Positions 1 through 22,976 of a stretch of 64,000 nt of DNA are shown in pieces (position 1 is the stretch's first letter; every line of letters starts with the position of its first letter). The notes beneath the pieces were generated by a model. The model saw nothing but the letters and a program-made list of their open reading frames with translations, was not told the DNA's origin and made no database searches. Where the stretch lies: contig NC_053120.1 of NCBI RefSeq assembly GCF_010015445.1, positions 17,852,308-17,916,307 on the forward strand, in the 5' to 3' direction. This stretch comes from Perca fluviatilis. Lineage: Eukaryota > Chordata > Actinopteri > Perciformes > Percidae. Position numbers and translations under genes: made by a program.

Positions 1-3000
1 TAAAATCCCAGATCATTGGGAGGATCTGGCCAAGAAATAAATGAAAATGTTCATAACTGACTGCCATGGTGCCCTGGAGCAAGGCACATTACCCTGAAAC
101 TTCCCTGATGAAGCTGAGGAAGAGGACTGCTCACATGTGCCTCCGTGCTGTGTTAAGAGGGCAAAGCATAGGAAAAAAAGAGTATGCATGTTCAGTCAAC
201 ATTCTCTGAATTAATAAATGCACCTCTAATCTGCTGTTTGACGTGAACCCTTTTGTGCTTACAGACCTACACGTTTATGCAGTTTTTGGAAATTAAATTT
301 TCCTTACACAATCATTTATATTAAAACTCTGCAATATTTTCATATCAGTAAACGCTTGGTTTGCTACATACTGTTGCATATTGATATAGCACAATGGTGT
401 TTCCCAGTTCACAAGAGGTTGTCAGTCTGTTGTTGTAGTGTCTGGTTGCTCTTTCCTGGGAAAATTCTGCCCAGCAATGTGTCTACTTATGCCTGAGCAT
501 ACAGGAACGAATAGAAGAAGAACTGGGTAGTTAGTATGAGTAATGATAATCACCACGACAGCAGAAACAGAAGAAAAGAGTGCCAGGCACTAAAACTCAA
601 ACTTAATCAGAGAATTACAAGGCAGGATGCCACACTGTTTTATTCATACATTATCTCTTAGAAGTGAAGTGCAGAAACACTGACTGCTAAAACCAATGAT
701 GCTGTAAGACTTAAAGAATAAAGTGAGTACAGATAGATGCTTTTCCTCAAATAATAGAGACTGAATGGAGCCCTTCTGTATATCGGCTCTTACAATACAG
801 CGGGCTAAAGGAAGGGATGCATTCTTAGTTTTGAGTTTGTTCCGTTTGAGCAATCCATTTTCCTGGTGACTGATGTTGGCCTGTTTGGAAATTGGTTTTG
901 GACACTTTATTTTGTAATTCAGAAACTCATTTTGTGTTTTAACACCAAATGCTGTTTCAGACATCAGAGTATGGCTGTAGGCGATGATATTCTAAACATT
1001 TGAAGGTTTTTGCTTTAAAAGAAAATCACTAAGCTCACAGCCAGTTATTGTAACATACAGAATGTGACTATTGTCCAGATAAGTGAAGCCCTGGTGTGCA
1101 ACCAAAGAGAGAGAGAGAGCAGTGTGAGCATAAACACAATGGCTTAAGCAAGTGATTGTCAGCTGTGACGAAACTTATCCAAACATCACCTTTGCTACAC
1201 AATTCAGTACAAATCCAACATATCTTCTAGATGCACATTTTAAGGCTGGTCGATAGATAAATATGAAAAATCCACATAAAGTCAGGGACGTATTGATATT
1301 CTTTAGTCACATTGCCTAATCTGCTCTGCACAGTCTTAGTGGGATTTTCATGTAGGCCTACTCCTGATCTGCTGTGAATAATGAGCTATCTTTACAGCAT
1401 GGTATCGATCCAGTAAACAAGTGACATCCAGGGTTATTCCCTTTTCGACACAGCAAATACTGCCACTCTGTGTTCCAAAACAGATGGTGCTGCTTGAGAT
1501 TGCAGCTCTGCTCAACACACACAGACTGCTCCAGAATCATTCCACACTGCAAAAAATATTAGTTTTTACTGACTTTTTTTTTCACCTTAAATGCGCATAT
1601 TTCTAAAGCTGTGTGAAACTAGTTCAGTTCAAGTCTTTTCCATGTTATGTCATTCTCTTGACACTGATTAAGTAATGTGCCAACTGTAATTTATTTTAAC
1701 ATGTGGCTTTTCTAGAACATCCCTGCATTCATTAATCAAGCTTTAAAAAATGAATGGAATTATTACATTCCATCTCAAATTAAAAGATAAGTCAATATGT
1801 AATGCATCTCATAAGATTGGACACTAAATGCTATTAAATGTAATAAGGCAATTAAGCATGAACATCAGATCAAAACTGGCTTTTTTTAAATGGTTTTAAA
1901 TGGTTTCTTCACTATAACTTACTATACTATATTTTTTTTCTGAAAAGGTACATTATACTGTAAGCCTGAAATGAAGGCTTGTCCAAAGAACCCTTTCTGG
2001 TCTTAAGATGGGTCTTAAGCTTAAAACAATATATCTTATTTTTCAGAGAGATCATGTAGCGTTAAAGAAAGATTTCTTGAATTATTTTATTTAATTGTAT
2101 TTAATTTTAATTGTGCGGCATTGAAGTAGTAATTCTTATTAAAATAGGGTTCAATTGTCTGTGTTTCTATACGCAGCTATAACATAATACCTAATTAGTA
2201 ACCTAATATAATAAACCAAAGGAGTCTCAATCAGCCTCCTTTTTGAGTGTGGGCAGGTGGCTGTCTGTACAGAGGCTCGCACACATCTAAACGCTCATTA
2301 TGGTGGGCTGTGCCTCAGAGTAGCCTCAGCATGTGTCTGTTTTGTGTGGTTCCACTGTGACTCACTGGTGCGATGTGACAGCTTTGAATGAAACCCACAC
2401 TATATCTCCAAGATCCACACTTCTAGAAATCCACAATTCACATGAACTAATGATGTATGTGTATGTGATTCTGCGCACGTCATTCACATCGAGACACATT
2501 CATAATTCCTTTAAAAATGAGGCTCCCTTCTTAATGCGAATCATTTCTGTCGTATGAACCATCAGATCCATTTAACACTGAATGTTCCATGGTGACAGAT
2601 GGCATCGCTCTACATAAAGTCAAATTTCCAGTGGGCTCTTTGCGCACAGATACTTAAATCTGAAACACGATCTGATTATTTGTGTCACACCACAAACATC
2701 GCAAAATCTAGCTTTTCTTTATATTAAATGAATGATGGGGCTGCAACGAGGCAAACATATCTAGGTATTTCGAATGCGATTTCACTTGTTTAAGATGTGT
2801 TTGTTTGGCAAATGACACTTCACACTTGACCATATAGGCTAATTCCCTGGAACTTCTCTGACAATAAGAGAAATTATTTATTTCCAGTGATTTTAATTAT
2901 CACTTCTTCTGTAAAGAAAATATGTCATTCACACTTTCACAGTAGAATATGTGACTGAGCGGCTGGCATCTTAGAAGTCATTTCTCTGCCAAAGTCGCTC

Positions 3001-3240
3001 TTCAGCTCTTGACGCGCAGCCTTTGAAACCACCTTCGATTTCAGCCGCTGCATCTCAGCCAGAGGTCTAAAAGTAAAAAAAAATAAGATAAAAAAAAAGC
3101 TGGGCATTTTGATACCTCATAGCCTATCTCATTTCCTCCAAAGCACCGATGACCGGAGCTTTTATCATTTAATGCATCCCTGGCATGACGTGCTAAGAGG
3201 CAGGTAGAGAAAACAGAGAGTTGGCAAGGAAGGAGGACCA
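1..3240. other. Intergenic DNA upstream of nppc
   Basis: I see no recognisable gene. Open frames on both strands are short, lack splice or family signals and look like chance. The sequence is AT-rich and non-repetitive to the eye. The last few hundred bases run into the nppc promoter, so distal nppc control elements could be here, but none can be named from sequence alone. Confidence 0.6.
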
Positions 3241-3255
3241 TTACGCAGGTTATCA

Positions 3256-3281
3256 TGACATCACCACGGGCTGGCTATAAA
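3256..3281 (+). promoter_or_regulatory. nppc: nppc core promoter (TATA box and CRE-like site)
   Basis: A clean TATAAA is at 3276-3281. A CRE-like TGACATCA at 3256-3263 lies 12 bp upstream. A start of transcription is expected near 3305, giving a 5' leader of about 140 nt before the ATG at 3445. TATA-driven, cAMP/ATF-responsive promoters are common for natriuretic peptide genes; that this site is used is inference. Confidence 0.6.
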
Positions 3282-3444
3282 GCGGTGAGGACTAATACAC
3301 AGAGTTAGAAGAGCACTTGAGGAGCTTTGGAGTAAAGGACGGACTGAAGACTCTTATGTTTAATAGCTGATTGGCTGCTGCTACCGTCCCTCTTTCTGAA
3401 CTTCAGCGCAGAGGAATCCCTTAAAGAATACAAGACTTGTCAAA

Positions 3445-4380
3445 ATGAACTTGTCGTACTTGGTAGCGTGTGGACTTATGGTCACCCTGCTTTCAGTAAG
3501 GATGGGGGCAAAACCTTTATCTCAGACGCAGCAGAAGGTAAGAAGAAGTCACTTATATTCTTATTACTGAGAACTAAAGCAGTTTATTTGCTTCGCACTG
3601 TTAACCGCTGGGAGCTTAATGCTGCTTCAAAAAGGAACAGCTGTTCTGTGGTCCAGGCGCTCATGACTGTTGTTTTACGCATCATATTTCATATCATTTT
3701 AGTCATGCTTAGCAATTCAGCGAGGGCATTTTTTCCACACCCTGAAACTAAAACATCGCAGTGATTGTGATTCTATCACTTTATCTCATAAATAGATAGC
3801 ATGTTTAATATTAACCCCTTTAGACATTATAACTCCCATATTTTGCTCCCCAGCATTTGTCAGTTTTAGCATTTAAGCGCCAAATGAAGTCATTTTGACA
3901 AGCGCGCCAATGAAGAAAGAAACCAAAGCCTTTAGGCGGAAACCATTACAATTAAAAAAAAAAATCAATATAAGAAGCTATTTTACACGATTAAAATATT
4001 CTGTTTCAACTTGGAATTAAACAAAATGAAACTAAAATAAACTAAACGGGTTTGTGCGTAAAATCTCCATTACGCATAGAATTCGCCTTTAGAAAAACAC
4101 CGAAACTTCAGAAAGGATCATTTGAAATAAAAGTTTTAGTTATTAGCTTAGATGGCTAGAATTTAGGATGGCTGCAAGTGGATGCCACAGCTTGCCTTCA
4201 GACCAGAGGAGCGGGCTACAGGCACCTGTCTTATGACCCTTCACTGAAGGCAGCGAGGTCTGAAGTGTCAGAGCTGAACTGTTAAAAAGTAAAAATGAAA
4301 CTAAAGAACTCTTACAGGAAACAAACTACATTGATGGTGTCCTTTGATCTTTGAATTGGATAACTGCAGCAGTAGTTGTT

Positions 4381-4420
<40 letters not shown>

Positions 4421-4966
4421 ACAGGACCTCTATCCATCTCACATAATCCTATAGCTGCGTGCGTAAAACTGGGAAAATAAATATTACAATTTCGCTCTTG
4501 GCCAATGCACGTGGTGTTTGAAAGAGTTTAAATACGCACCAAGTTGAGTCCCCCCACCAATTTAAAATCAATTATCCAAACGACTGCTCTGCTCAAAGAG
4601 GCAGCGAGTATGTATTTCAATTGTATCCAAAGCATATCTCTTTGCACAACGTGTTTGCAAAAGGGATATTTATTTTCTCAATCGGTGTTCCAGTCTCTTA
4701 GAAGTTTGCTGGGCGAGGAGCTGGCGGAGTTTCTGGAGTCGGAGGAGAGGGAGAGGCGGCTAGACGATGTGCGCTCTCGGATGCGGTTACTGCGAGATTT
4801 ACGCATGGACACCAAGGCCAGAGGGATGTGGGCTCGTCTCCTTAACGACCAACCCGCACCGAGGAGACACAAATCGGGAAACAAGAAAGGGGGTTCCACG
4901 TCGCGGAGTGGCTGCTTTGGACACAAGATGGACAGGATAGGAACCATCAGCGGCATGGGTTGCTAG
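3445..4966 (+). CDS. nppc: C-type natriuretic peptide precursor (2 coding exons)
   Basis: Exons 3445-3537 and 4694-4966 are separated by a phase-0 GT-AG intron and encode 121 residues. Residues 1-22 or so form a signal peptide. The middle holds [14 protein letters not shown] followed by WARLL, which matches the conserved proCNP segment. The C-terminus is a 17-residue Cys-to-Cys ring ([17 protein letters not shown]) with the stop straight after the second Cys; lack of a tail is the hallmark of CNP. A dibasic NKK-G site precedes it, as in human proCNP, and would release a 25-residue peptide. CNP is secreted and acts on the guanylyl cyclase receptor NPR-B. The ring is unusual: it has His, Met, Thr, Ile and Met where the common CNP ring has Leu, Leu, Ser, Met and Leu. 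Linkage to ncl, b3gnt7 and armc9 supports orthology to human NPPC. Teleosts have several CNP paralogues, and the number (CNP-1 to CNP-4) is not settled here. Confidence 0.9.
4381..4420 (+). repeat. (GTA)n microsatellite in nppc intron 1
   Basis: About 13 perfect GTA units in the only coding-region intron of nppc, with a short degenerate AGT/GTT lead-in from about 4371. Confidence 0.95.
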
Positions 4967-6188
4967 GGTTGGAGAAGCGCTGTGATGGTGAGTTTTCTTC
5001 AAAGTCACGGTCACACTTCACACTTAGATTGACTATGACTTGACATACTGACATAAAGAGAACCAGGAGGACAAAAAGGAAGAAAGAATGTGTAGAACAG
5101 GAAGACTAGTGGGGTAGAGAGAAAGAGACAAGGAGAAAAGAGCAAAGACAAGGGTCCTGTGTATAGAAGTATGGTGCAAACGGATAGAAGGACAGTAAAA
5201 AAATACAATTGATAATGTGAGGACAGAAAGAAGGTAAGCATTCTTTTTTTTTTTTTTTTTACATTTTCTCTTTTGTCAATGGTCAGGTAAGGACTCTATT
5301 AGGTGACAGATGGAAGGCTTCCTGTTTTATCCAAGGTCCTTAATGTGTATACTTGCAGAAAGGAGCAAGCAAGAAAGACAGAACAAACAAAGAAAAGATG
5401 TTCAAGTAATTTTCTTATCATCATCGTCTCAGGACAGTGTGTGCTTTGCATCCACAGTTATGCCAGTTAGAATAAACATCACATCAGAGTGGCAGCAATG
5501 TAGTGTAGAGTGATGACCATGCATGGTTGTATTCTGTCAGGTGATGAATTTACAGTCAGGGTCAAAGGTCATCTTGATGTAAGAAATCCCATCAAGCACA
5601 ACACATTCCACTATAGCCTATGTCATTAACATCAGCAGCCTGACTGTCTCTTCATTGGGGGAAGAGTTGATACTTGAGATGATATTGAGAACATAATATC
5701 TTAAACTTGTGATATCATCAAACCTTGACCTATAGTCTAGCAGTGTTCCCTCTTCAGACAGGAACTCCCTTAACAAGACAGCAGGAAAGCCCACTTAATC
5801 TGATGTAAAGTGATGTATTGAAAACAATCCAGTGTTTGTCCACTCTTGTATTCACACACATCATCATGAATGATCCCATCTGCTTTATTTAAACATGTAA
5901 CATATATCAAGTTTAAGAAAAAAAGAGGACAAAAGGGAGGGAGGTGGGAAGAAGGGATGCAGATAGGCTTACTCACACACATTATAAACACACGGCACCC
6001 TGCGGTGGCCAGGATCTTTCTGGGAAACCAGTTAGTGATTTTAACAAACGAACAAAGGGGATGTGGCGCTGAATAAAGTAATGAGGAAGCTAGGGGACGC
6101 ACAATTAGACCTGAGGCTTGAGGCCTTTTTTTGTGGTTGTGACAAACTGTGAAATCCTGATGGGGGAGTGTGATTTAGTGACTAACTT

Positions 6189-6311
<123 letters not shown>

Positions 6312-6619
6312 TCATCAGCTGACACCTGTCTTTTCTCTCCTGGGCTGCAATGTATTGTAAATGGGGCAGTCTGTTGGATAAGTGTTCATTGAGGTGAAAC
6401 GGTTAAGTGAAGAGTCAGGGCAACACGCTAACTAAGAATAAAACTGAAAAGTACGTTTGGAGATTCAATGATGATGACAGGCTAGATGGCTATGCTACAT
6501 ACACAAATACACGGTCAATAAAAACTGCTAAATTACTGAATACATGGACTTGTGTGAATTGAGTTGTTTCAGGATGCTCTGTCTAACCTTACCTTTCTTT
6601 ATTTCCTCTCTTTCTCTAG

Positions 6620-7125
6620 ATCTCTGGACGATGGGTTGGATAACAAAGGTTCAGTTTGTTCTCACCTGAGGGAGAAAAAAAAGAAAAACTTTTTCGGTAC
6701 GAAAAAGTCAACACGACCAGCATAAACAAAGACTAAGATGACAATGCTACAAAACTCTCATATAAATATATATAATAAATATATATATATATACATATAC
6801 ATATGTGTATACCATACAAATGGTCAACAGATGCATACTACAAGATGGCGGACAATGGTGTAAAAACTACAAACCGCAAAGCTGTATATTGTTGCTGCTG
6901 CTGCTGCTGCTGCTGCTGTACATTCATGTACTCCATCTTCCCGTGCATAAATGTATTTATGTTTAAAAAACTATTTATATGTTTATAAAAAGAGATATTT
7001 ATAAATATGAGTTTTATTTATGTAACATTTTGAAAATGGATGCAAACTGCAGGTCATTTCTGTTTGTAACATTTTTCTTTTGTCTCAAATAGTTGTAAAT
7101 GTTTTCAAAAATGATAAAAAGAACA
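6620..7125 (+). other. nppc: Probable nppc 3'UTR exon
   Basis: Coding exon 2 continues 21 bases past the stop and then meets a consensus donor (GTGAGT, exon end 4987). A pyrimidine-rich acceptor (tttctctAG) ends at 6619. From 6620 the DNA is AU-rich, with several ATTTA motifs and a (GCT)n run at about 6893-6918, which fits the unstable 3'UTR of a peptide-hormone mRNA. Human NPPC also has a non-coding 3' exon. No single poly(A) signal stands out (AATAAA occurs near 6774; the end near 7125 is a guess). Confidence 0.45.
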
Positions 7126-7609
7126 TTCCATGTGCACTTACATGTATCCTCTCAGGGTTTTATGTTTCAATGAAGTCGGTAAATTTGAGTGACTGAACAT
7201 TTTCTGCATGGCTTGCAGGTGAGAGAGTGGTATCTTGGATATGTCAACGAGTGTAACACAACTTTCCACACCAATAGGGGACCTACACATCACAGATTTG
7301 GAGATGTACAATATTATTGGCATCATAGGACCTACCTTTATTCAGTGCCACTTTTACAGCTGGTGCGGAGCATCTGTCTAAGCTTTTTTTTATCAACATA
7401 AGGTACCGTACAGACAAAGTTATACGCCAAGTTGAAAATTGCTTACTGAGGTAAATACAGACAAACTGTAAATTGAAATATAACATTACCTTGTATAGTC
7501 ACACTGTGGTTTAATTCCCAAATCACCAATCATGTTCATCCCTAATTGTAAAGAAGTCAGTGGGACAAAAGCCTTTAAAAGCAGACATGTTCATGATGTC
7601 CCTGTAATC

Positions 7610-7806
7610 CAGTGGTTCCCAACCTGGGGTCCGGGCACCCCTTAGGGGGGCGGCAAAGATCACAGGGGGTGCGCAAGTCTTTATCTGGTTTGAGGTTGAG
7701 ATAAAAAAAAAATATTTGCACATGTTAAACAAATTATGATAATACACTCAGCTTTTCTTAGACATAAGTAGGGGGGGCACCAAGGAAAAAAGGTTGGGAA
7801 CCACTG
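7610..7806. mobile_element. hAT-type MITE (197 bp) with intact 8-bp TSD
   Basis: The terminal inverted repeats begin CAGTGGTTCCCAACCT and end with the reverse complement. They are flanked by the exact 8-bp duplication CTGTAATC (7602-7609 and 7807-7814). The TIR sequence and 8-bp duplication are typical of Charlie-like hAT elements. There is no coding capacity, so it is non-autonomous. Confidence 0.93.
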
Positions 7807-7814
7807 CTGTAATC

Positions 7815-10800
7815 CATTGTTTTAGCATCCAATGCAATATGAAGAATACATATGGGTGGATTTAGGGGGCAGAGGAACTGAAGAGATTCTTAAAGCAGTA
7901 AGTTTTCATGTTCTGTTGCAGTAACTCTTGGAACTTGGAAGAAATTCAAGCCTTTACTTCCACAGTTTTAAGTTTTATGATGATGGTAATAATAATGCCT
8001 ATCTTTATTTATGGAGAGCAGATTTTCCAAAGTGAAAGGCATAAAAAGAAAACAGTAAAGTGTACAAATAAGGACATAAATATGTGAAATATTCAAAGAA
8101 AGAAAGATGGAAACATATAAAAGCAAGTCCATAAAAGTGTGTTCATGAGGAAAACGTGATAATGAATTGAGGTTTCTGAGACAGGTTGTTCCACGGTCTC
8201 GGGGTATTATCACCCAGAAGGCAGTTGAGAGCCAGACAAGCCGTAGAGGAAGATCTGTACGATTGTAGCGATTATTTTCGGGGAAAGAGTCAAACCTTGG
8301 TGTTGAATGTGTTTTAAAGAGTTGTTACCCTTCATGACAAGTGTAAGCTATTGTGGTCACATGTAGATCTAAAAAATTGAATTAGTACAACTAAAGTCAG
8401 GGTTACATGGCCTGTACACTATCTGTCTATGTTAAATTTAACTATTTAAGTCCAAATAGTTTTGAGAAACGCTTTTCAAAATGTAATATTTACAGAATGC
8501 AAAAAAGTGCTCAACCAAGTACTTTCACATAGATGACTTGCACTAATATACTCCCACACTAGAGGGAAGCATTGAGCCAAGGGAAACCGAGAAGAAACGG
8601 AAAGACACCCATTGATGAAAAATACACCACATCTATGAAAAATATTACATTTGTAAAGGTTTAGTGACTCAATTGAGAGACTTTGTGTCCACTGTGTTAT
8701 ATTTTTTTACATAGCAAACCCTTTTGAATGAATGTCAGTGGCTCAAAAAAAAGCACACATCCAAACACACAGTCAGGATATAATTGAAAAGAACAAAAAT
8801 AATACTTATATGTACAGAGAACTGTGACATTAAAGGGTAAGTGCTACATTCACACTGAAAAAACAAAGGCAACACACACACACACACACACACCTCACAT
8901 AGTTGGTGTCCAAATTGCAGGAACACTGCAGTCACAAAAACCTGAGAAAGGAAGCAGTGTGCAAAACATGATAACACCTGTTAAACATGGATAAAGGGAC
9001 TACACTGAACAGGATATAGTGGCCCCACAGAACTTAATCAGCACCACTGTGCTGATTAATGATCAAACCCAATGCTCCACATTGTGAGCTTTGTTAAACA
9101 TTTGTGACTGGACTTCCAACCATTAAAGTTGCATCAAAGGCCAGTGTGCAAAGATAAATAACCTTGTGTGAGAGCACAAATCCTGGAGTCTCATAGAAGC
9201 TATAAAGTCTGACAATTGCTCTGAATGGTTGCATATTTTATAAGATTAATTGATGACAATTCAAAAACCAAACATTAATAGGATGAAACGGAAAGCCTCA
9301 TTCATTGACACCACAGTGGAACATCTCTGTTGAGGTGTTCATGACAAAACTTGCATTTGGGGCTGAATTATTGTATAAAATGTGCCTTATACAGATTTTG
9401 TTATTTTTTATGTCTGATAACTCATAGTAAGGTCATGGGTAGAGTGTGTGAAGATGTCCTCTATAACTCAAGGAACTATATTCTTCCTTGAAAAAATACA
9501 CCAGTATCTACAAGTCCAGGAAAGAATATGAAAGTGCTCTAAAGACAATGGGTAGCTCTTGTTACTGACTTTGGGATGTTGGTGTATTACACGTTGATCC
9601 TGTTGATCAAATCAAAGAACTTCTGCAGTCAAAAACTCATTAACAGCAGACAAGAGTTTTAAGTATTTAACTCCATTAGCAATGATGCAAACACTGACAA
9701 AAAATATTGACATTTTAAGAAAAATTACCAAAGATTTACCAATGTATGCTTTTACCAACAATTAACAGTTGTTTACATCTTACTCTGGCTCTGTTTTGGG
9801 TGGTTGCACAGAAATAAATGTGCATTTCCCAGTGATAATGGAAATCCCTTCTTACCTAAAATCCCAAGATGCATCTATTTCTCTCCCTGTACTTTTCATT
9901 TGTTGGATTCAATCAATTTAATCCATCCCTGCAAAACAGCAGTGACTAACATTTGCAAGAGAATAGCGTTATTCATCCCGTAAATTCAGCATAGTTTATT
10001 TGAAAGACAGCAAGAACATATTAATAAAACATGTGAAGGTGACAGGACTCTTAAACCAGATGTCCTGTTCAATGGCCAGGTGGAATACAATCCAAACACT
10101 TAAAACAGGGACTGATTTTTATGTTGGATGATAGAATTGAAATGGTGAAACATACAACTGATGTTGACTACATGGTTCCAAATCAAACTTGCTGTACATC
10201 CCAAATTTCTTTATTTATACAATTCACAAATTCACAAATCACCTTTAACCTCAACCTGTCTTTTCAGTTAAAAAAGAAGAATTAGACTAATGAATAAAAC
10301 TAATAAAACAAAACTAATAAGTTATATTCCCCCTCACTAATAAAATGATGGGTACCCTGTGAGACTCCAATAATACATGATATGAAAGAGAGATTAAGCC
10401 TGTTGGAATGGACATTTTTTCTCTACCCACTGCTCTGTGAGGGATGTAAAATGCAATGCTGCCTCTGTGTGGTGTTGAGGGTTAATTACTCAAATGTGCT
10501 GTTGGTGTCCCCTGGGATTCAACTGAGTGTTAGATGAAATGCTGTACACTTTGTACACACACATACATACACATAGGCTATACAGACTGCTGAAATGAAA
10601 TTTGTCTAATTTGCTCAAACGTTCAAGGACAGCAAGGAAATGGATATGTGGTGAGATGTCAACTGCTGTTTCCCTGGTCAAGAGTGAACTTTCAATCTCA
10701 GCATTTAAGCCAACCAACTCTAGATGACAAGTCCTTAAAAATGGAAAATCTTCAATTTTATGACAACTGGACAAACTCCATCTGCTGAAGAAGATTGAGT

Positions 10801-11930
10801 GATACATTCAAGCTCCAGAACTGTGTCTAAATGGACCTTATAGGGTTTTGTCTATTACATTAACATTTGTCGTGCCTTGGGGGCTGTCCATTCTGTAGCC
10901 CACATTTGTTTTATTTTAGTTTCATTTTTATCAACGAAGGAAGAACATATTAAGATATTTTGCTGGACTAAAAGCGCTAATACCACCAGCATAAATACAG
11001 TATTATAGTAGTCTTATGTACAAAATGTACTTAAACTGCCAAAAGTAAAAGTACTCATTACGAACATTATTTCTATTTCTGATGCATTAAAAAGCAGATT
11101 TGATTGTTGTTGGTGTCCGAGCTGGGACTGTTTTACAGGTTTATACTGTTAAGTAGATTAGGCTAACATTTAACAATGCATCATATTTTATGATGTAAAA
11201 TTCAGTGGTGGAAGCTTCAGATACTTTACTTGAGTAAAAGTACCAATGACACTGTGAAAATACTCTACTACAGGTAAAGGTCCTGCCTTAGTAAAACTGT
11301 AGGCCTAAGTATCAGCAAAATGTACTTAAAGTATCAAAAGTAAAAATCGTAATGTACAGGGTAGGCGTAACTGGCAGCTTCATGGAAAATCAATGTAGCC
11401 TATAGAGCAAATAGCCTAGTTAATTTCTTTTTAAAGTAGTAGGCTACCTCAGTTGTAAATTAGACTACTTGAGTTAATCAAGTTGCGTTCTACTGTATGT
11501 AGCCTACCCATGACTGTACCGCTGCTCTATGCAACTGGTGCAAGCGTTCGTCATGGTAGCTAGCCTACTAGATAGGTTTAGAAGGTATATTAGAGCAGTG
11601 ACTGTAAAAATAAGTATAAATAAGCTTTGCTACTACACGTGGTTGATCGGTCATGGCAACTGGCCAAACCACGTGGTTCATTTAAACAGCTGCATGGGAC
11701 ATAAAGAGGCTCTGTAGCCTACCCTAGTAGATCGGTATCTACAGTGTGTCCACAACACGTAACCTATATAATAAATTACCGTAATGTCATACTGTCTTCA
11801 GAAACGAAACATTACGCTTGGACAATAGCACATTAACAAGTGTCTATCCATTTCATGTTTTTATTTCGTGTATTCATTTGTTTATTTTTATTTATTTATA
11901 GGTAGCCTACCGTTAATTAAAAAAAACTAT
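7815..11930. other. Intergenic DNA between nppc and ncl
   Basis: No gene recognised. Visible items are a short (CA)n at 8875-8894, an 11-bp perfect hairpin at 9034-9059 (TTAATCAGCAC, 4-nt loop) and degenerate repeat pieces near 11020-11370 (listed separately). The hairpin is followed neither by a T-run nor by histone mRNA 3'-end features. Confidence 0.6.
11206..11350 (+). repeat. Degenerate teleost interspersed repeat (CAGTGGTGGAAG family)
   Basis: It begins with CAGTGGTGGAAG, then TACTTTACTTGAGTAAAAGTA, then further AAAGTA-type motifs. The same head occurs at 46913, so at least two dispersed copies exist in the window. This head is a familiar abundant repeat in teleost genomes. No intact 3' end is visible here. 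Confidence 0.65.
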
Positions 11931-11959
11931 GTAGGCGAGGCGCGGGCACGGCGCAAATA

Positions 11960-12060
11960 TTCCACCTTGTGATTGGTGGAAACAGTCGTGTGGGCGGGTC
12001 GACGTGAACGCGCAGAGCAGGAGAGTAACGAGCGCGACTTCGTTTTCTCTGTCTTTCCTG
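11960..12060 (+). promoter_or_regulatory. ncl: ncl promoter, TATA-less, GC-rich
   Basis: There is an inverted CCAAT box (ATTGG, 11972-11976), a GC box (GGGCGGG, about 11993-11999) and CpG-rich sequence, followed by a long pyrimidine tract (about 12038-12062) where transcription probably starts. No TATA box is seen. The pyrimidine-rich start would fit a 5'TOP-like mRNA, as expected for a ribosome-biogenesis factor. The exact start is inferred. Confidence 0.55.
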
Positions 12061-12167
12061 TCCAATGTCCCACAGAGCAGGCTGATCCACGTGTATACGT
12101 TAGCTATTTCGTAAATTGTTTCCAAACGTCCAGTTACTCGTGTTTCATTGAAACACACAACAGCACC

Positions 12168-22286
<10,119 letters not shown>

Positions 22287-22587
22287 ATCCTTAGTCTATT
22301 TTACTTTTTGAATGGACTCTGGTTTCATCACTTTTCAGAGCTTTTGGACATTCCAGAAAGCGTCATTGATATATATTTAACTGTTAATGGGCATTTTAGC
22401 CCTTTATTTAGGACCCCTCAAACCTTCCCCATCCTTGTGTGCCAGAATGGTACTTTTGACCTTCTCAGCTGAAGTGCTTTGTGAGTACTGAATGTCCCAA
22501 ATGCGAACCTGTACCTCTCGCCCTCATTAGTTTACTTGCTTTTTCGAAGGAGTAAAATGGAACGGGTCTGGCAAACAAGTTTGCTGT

Positions 22588-22593
22588 AATAAA
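22588..22593 (+). promoter_or_regulatory. ncl: ncl proximal poly(A) signal (AATAAA)
   Basis: It lies about 300 nt after the stop and would give a 3' end near 22610. A second AATAAA at 22971-22976 would give a longer form ending near 22995. Which is used cannot be told from the sequence. Confidence 0.6.
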
Positions 22594-22970
22594 ATACGCT
22601 TGTCTATGTCAGATACATTGTGTAAATTTAAACAGTTTGTATGATTTCATTTTACCTTTTTGTAAAAAAAATACACTTGTATCCATATGATTTTGTTTTT
22701 TTGTTTTTACTTTGTCATTTAGTTTGCTTTAGCTGCCACGTTTTACTGTAATGTGCAAAACATATTTTGATAGATGATGATTTGAGTCAGTGCTCCAAGA
22801 GTTGGATGTTAAGGAAATGGCAAAGGTGTTCTGTCATGTTTGTTTGGTGGGGCACAGTCGGTGTCACAGAGGATGACGTACCTCTTCTCTATGTAACATA
22901 AAATATTTGTAGTGCATTGACAAATGTTTTTTTTTCCCCATCGGAGAATCTTAAGATTTTCACGTGATTA

Positions 22971-22976
22971 AATAAA
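22971..22976 (+). promoter_or_regulatory. ncl: ncl distal poly(A) signal (AATAAA)
   Basis: A second AATAAA about 685 nt after the stop, followed by GT-rich sequence (GTAGGTGGTG), which is a plausible downstream element. Confidence 0.5.

Noticed and set aside
9034..9059. Histone-type 3' stem-loop or terminator hairpin
   Set aside because: A perfect 11-bp stem with a 4-nt loop, but no nearby gene and no histone stem-loop consensus; likely chance or repeat-derived.
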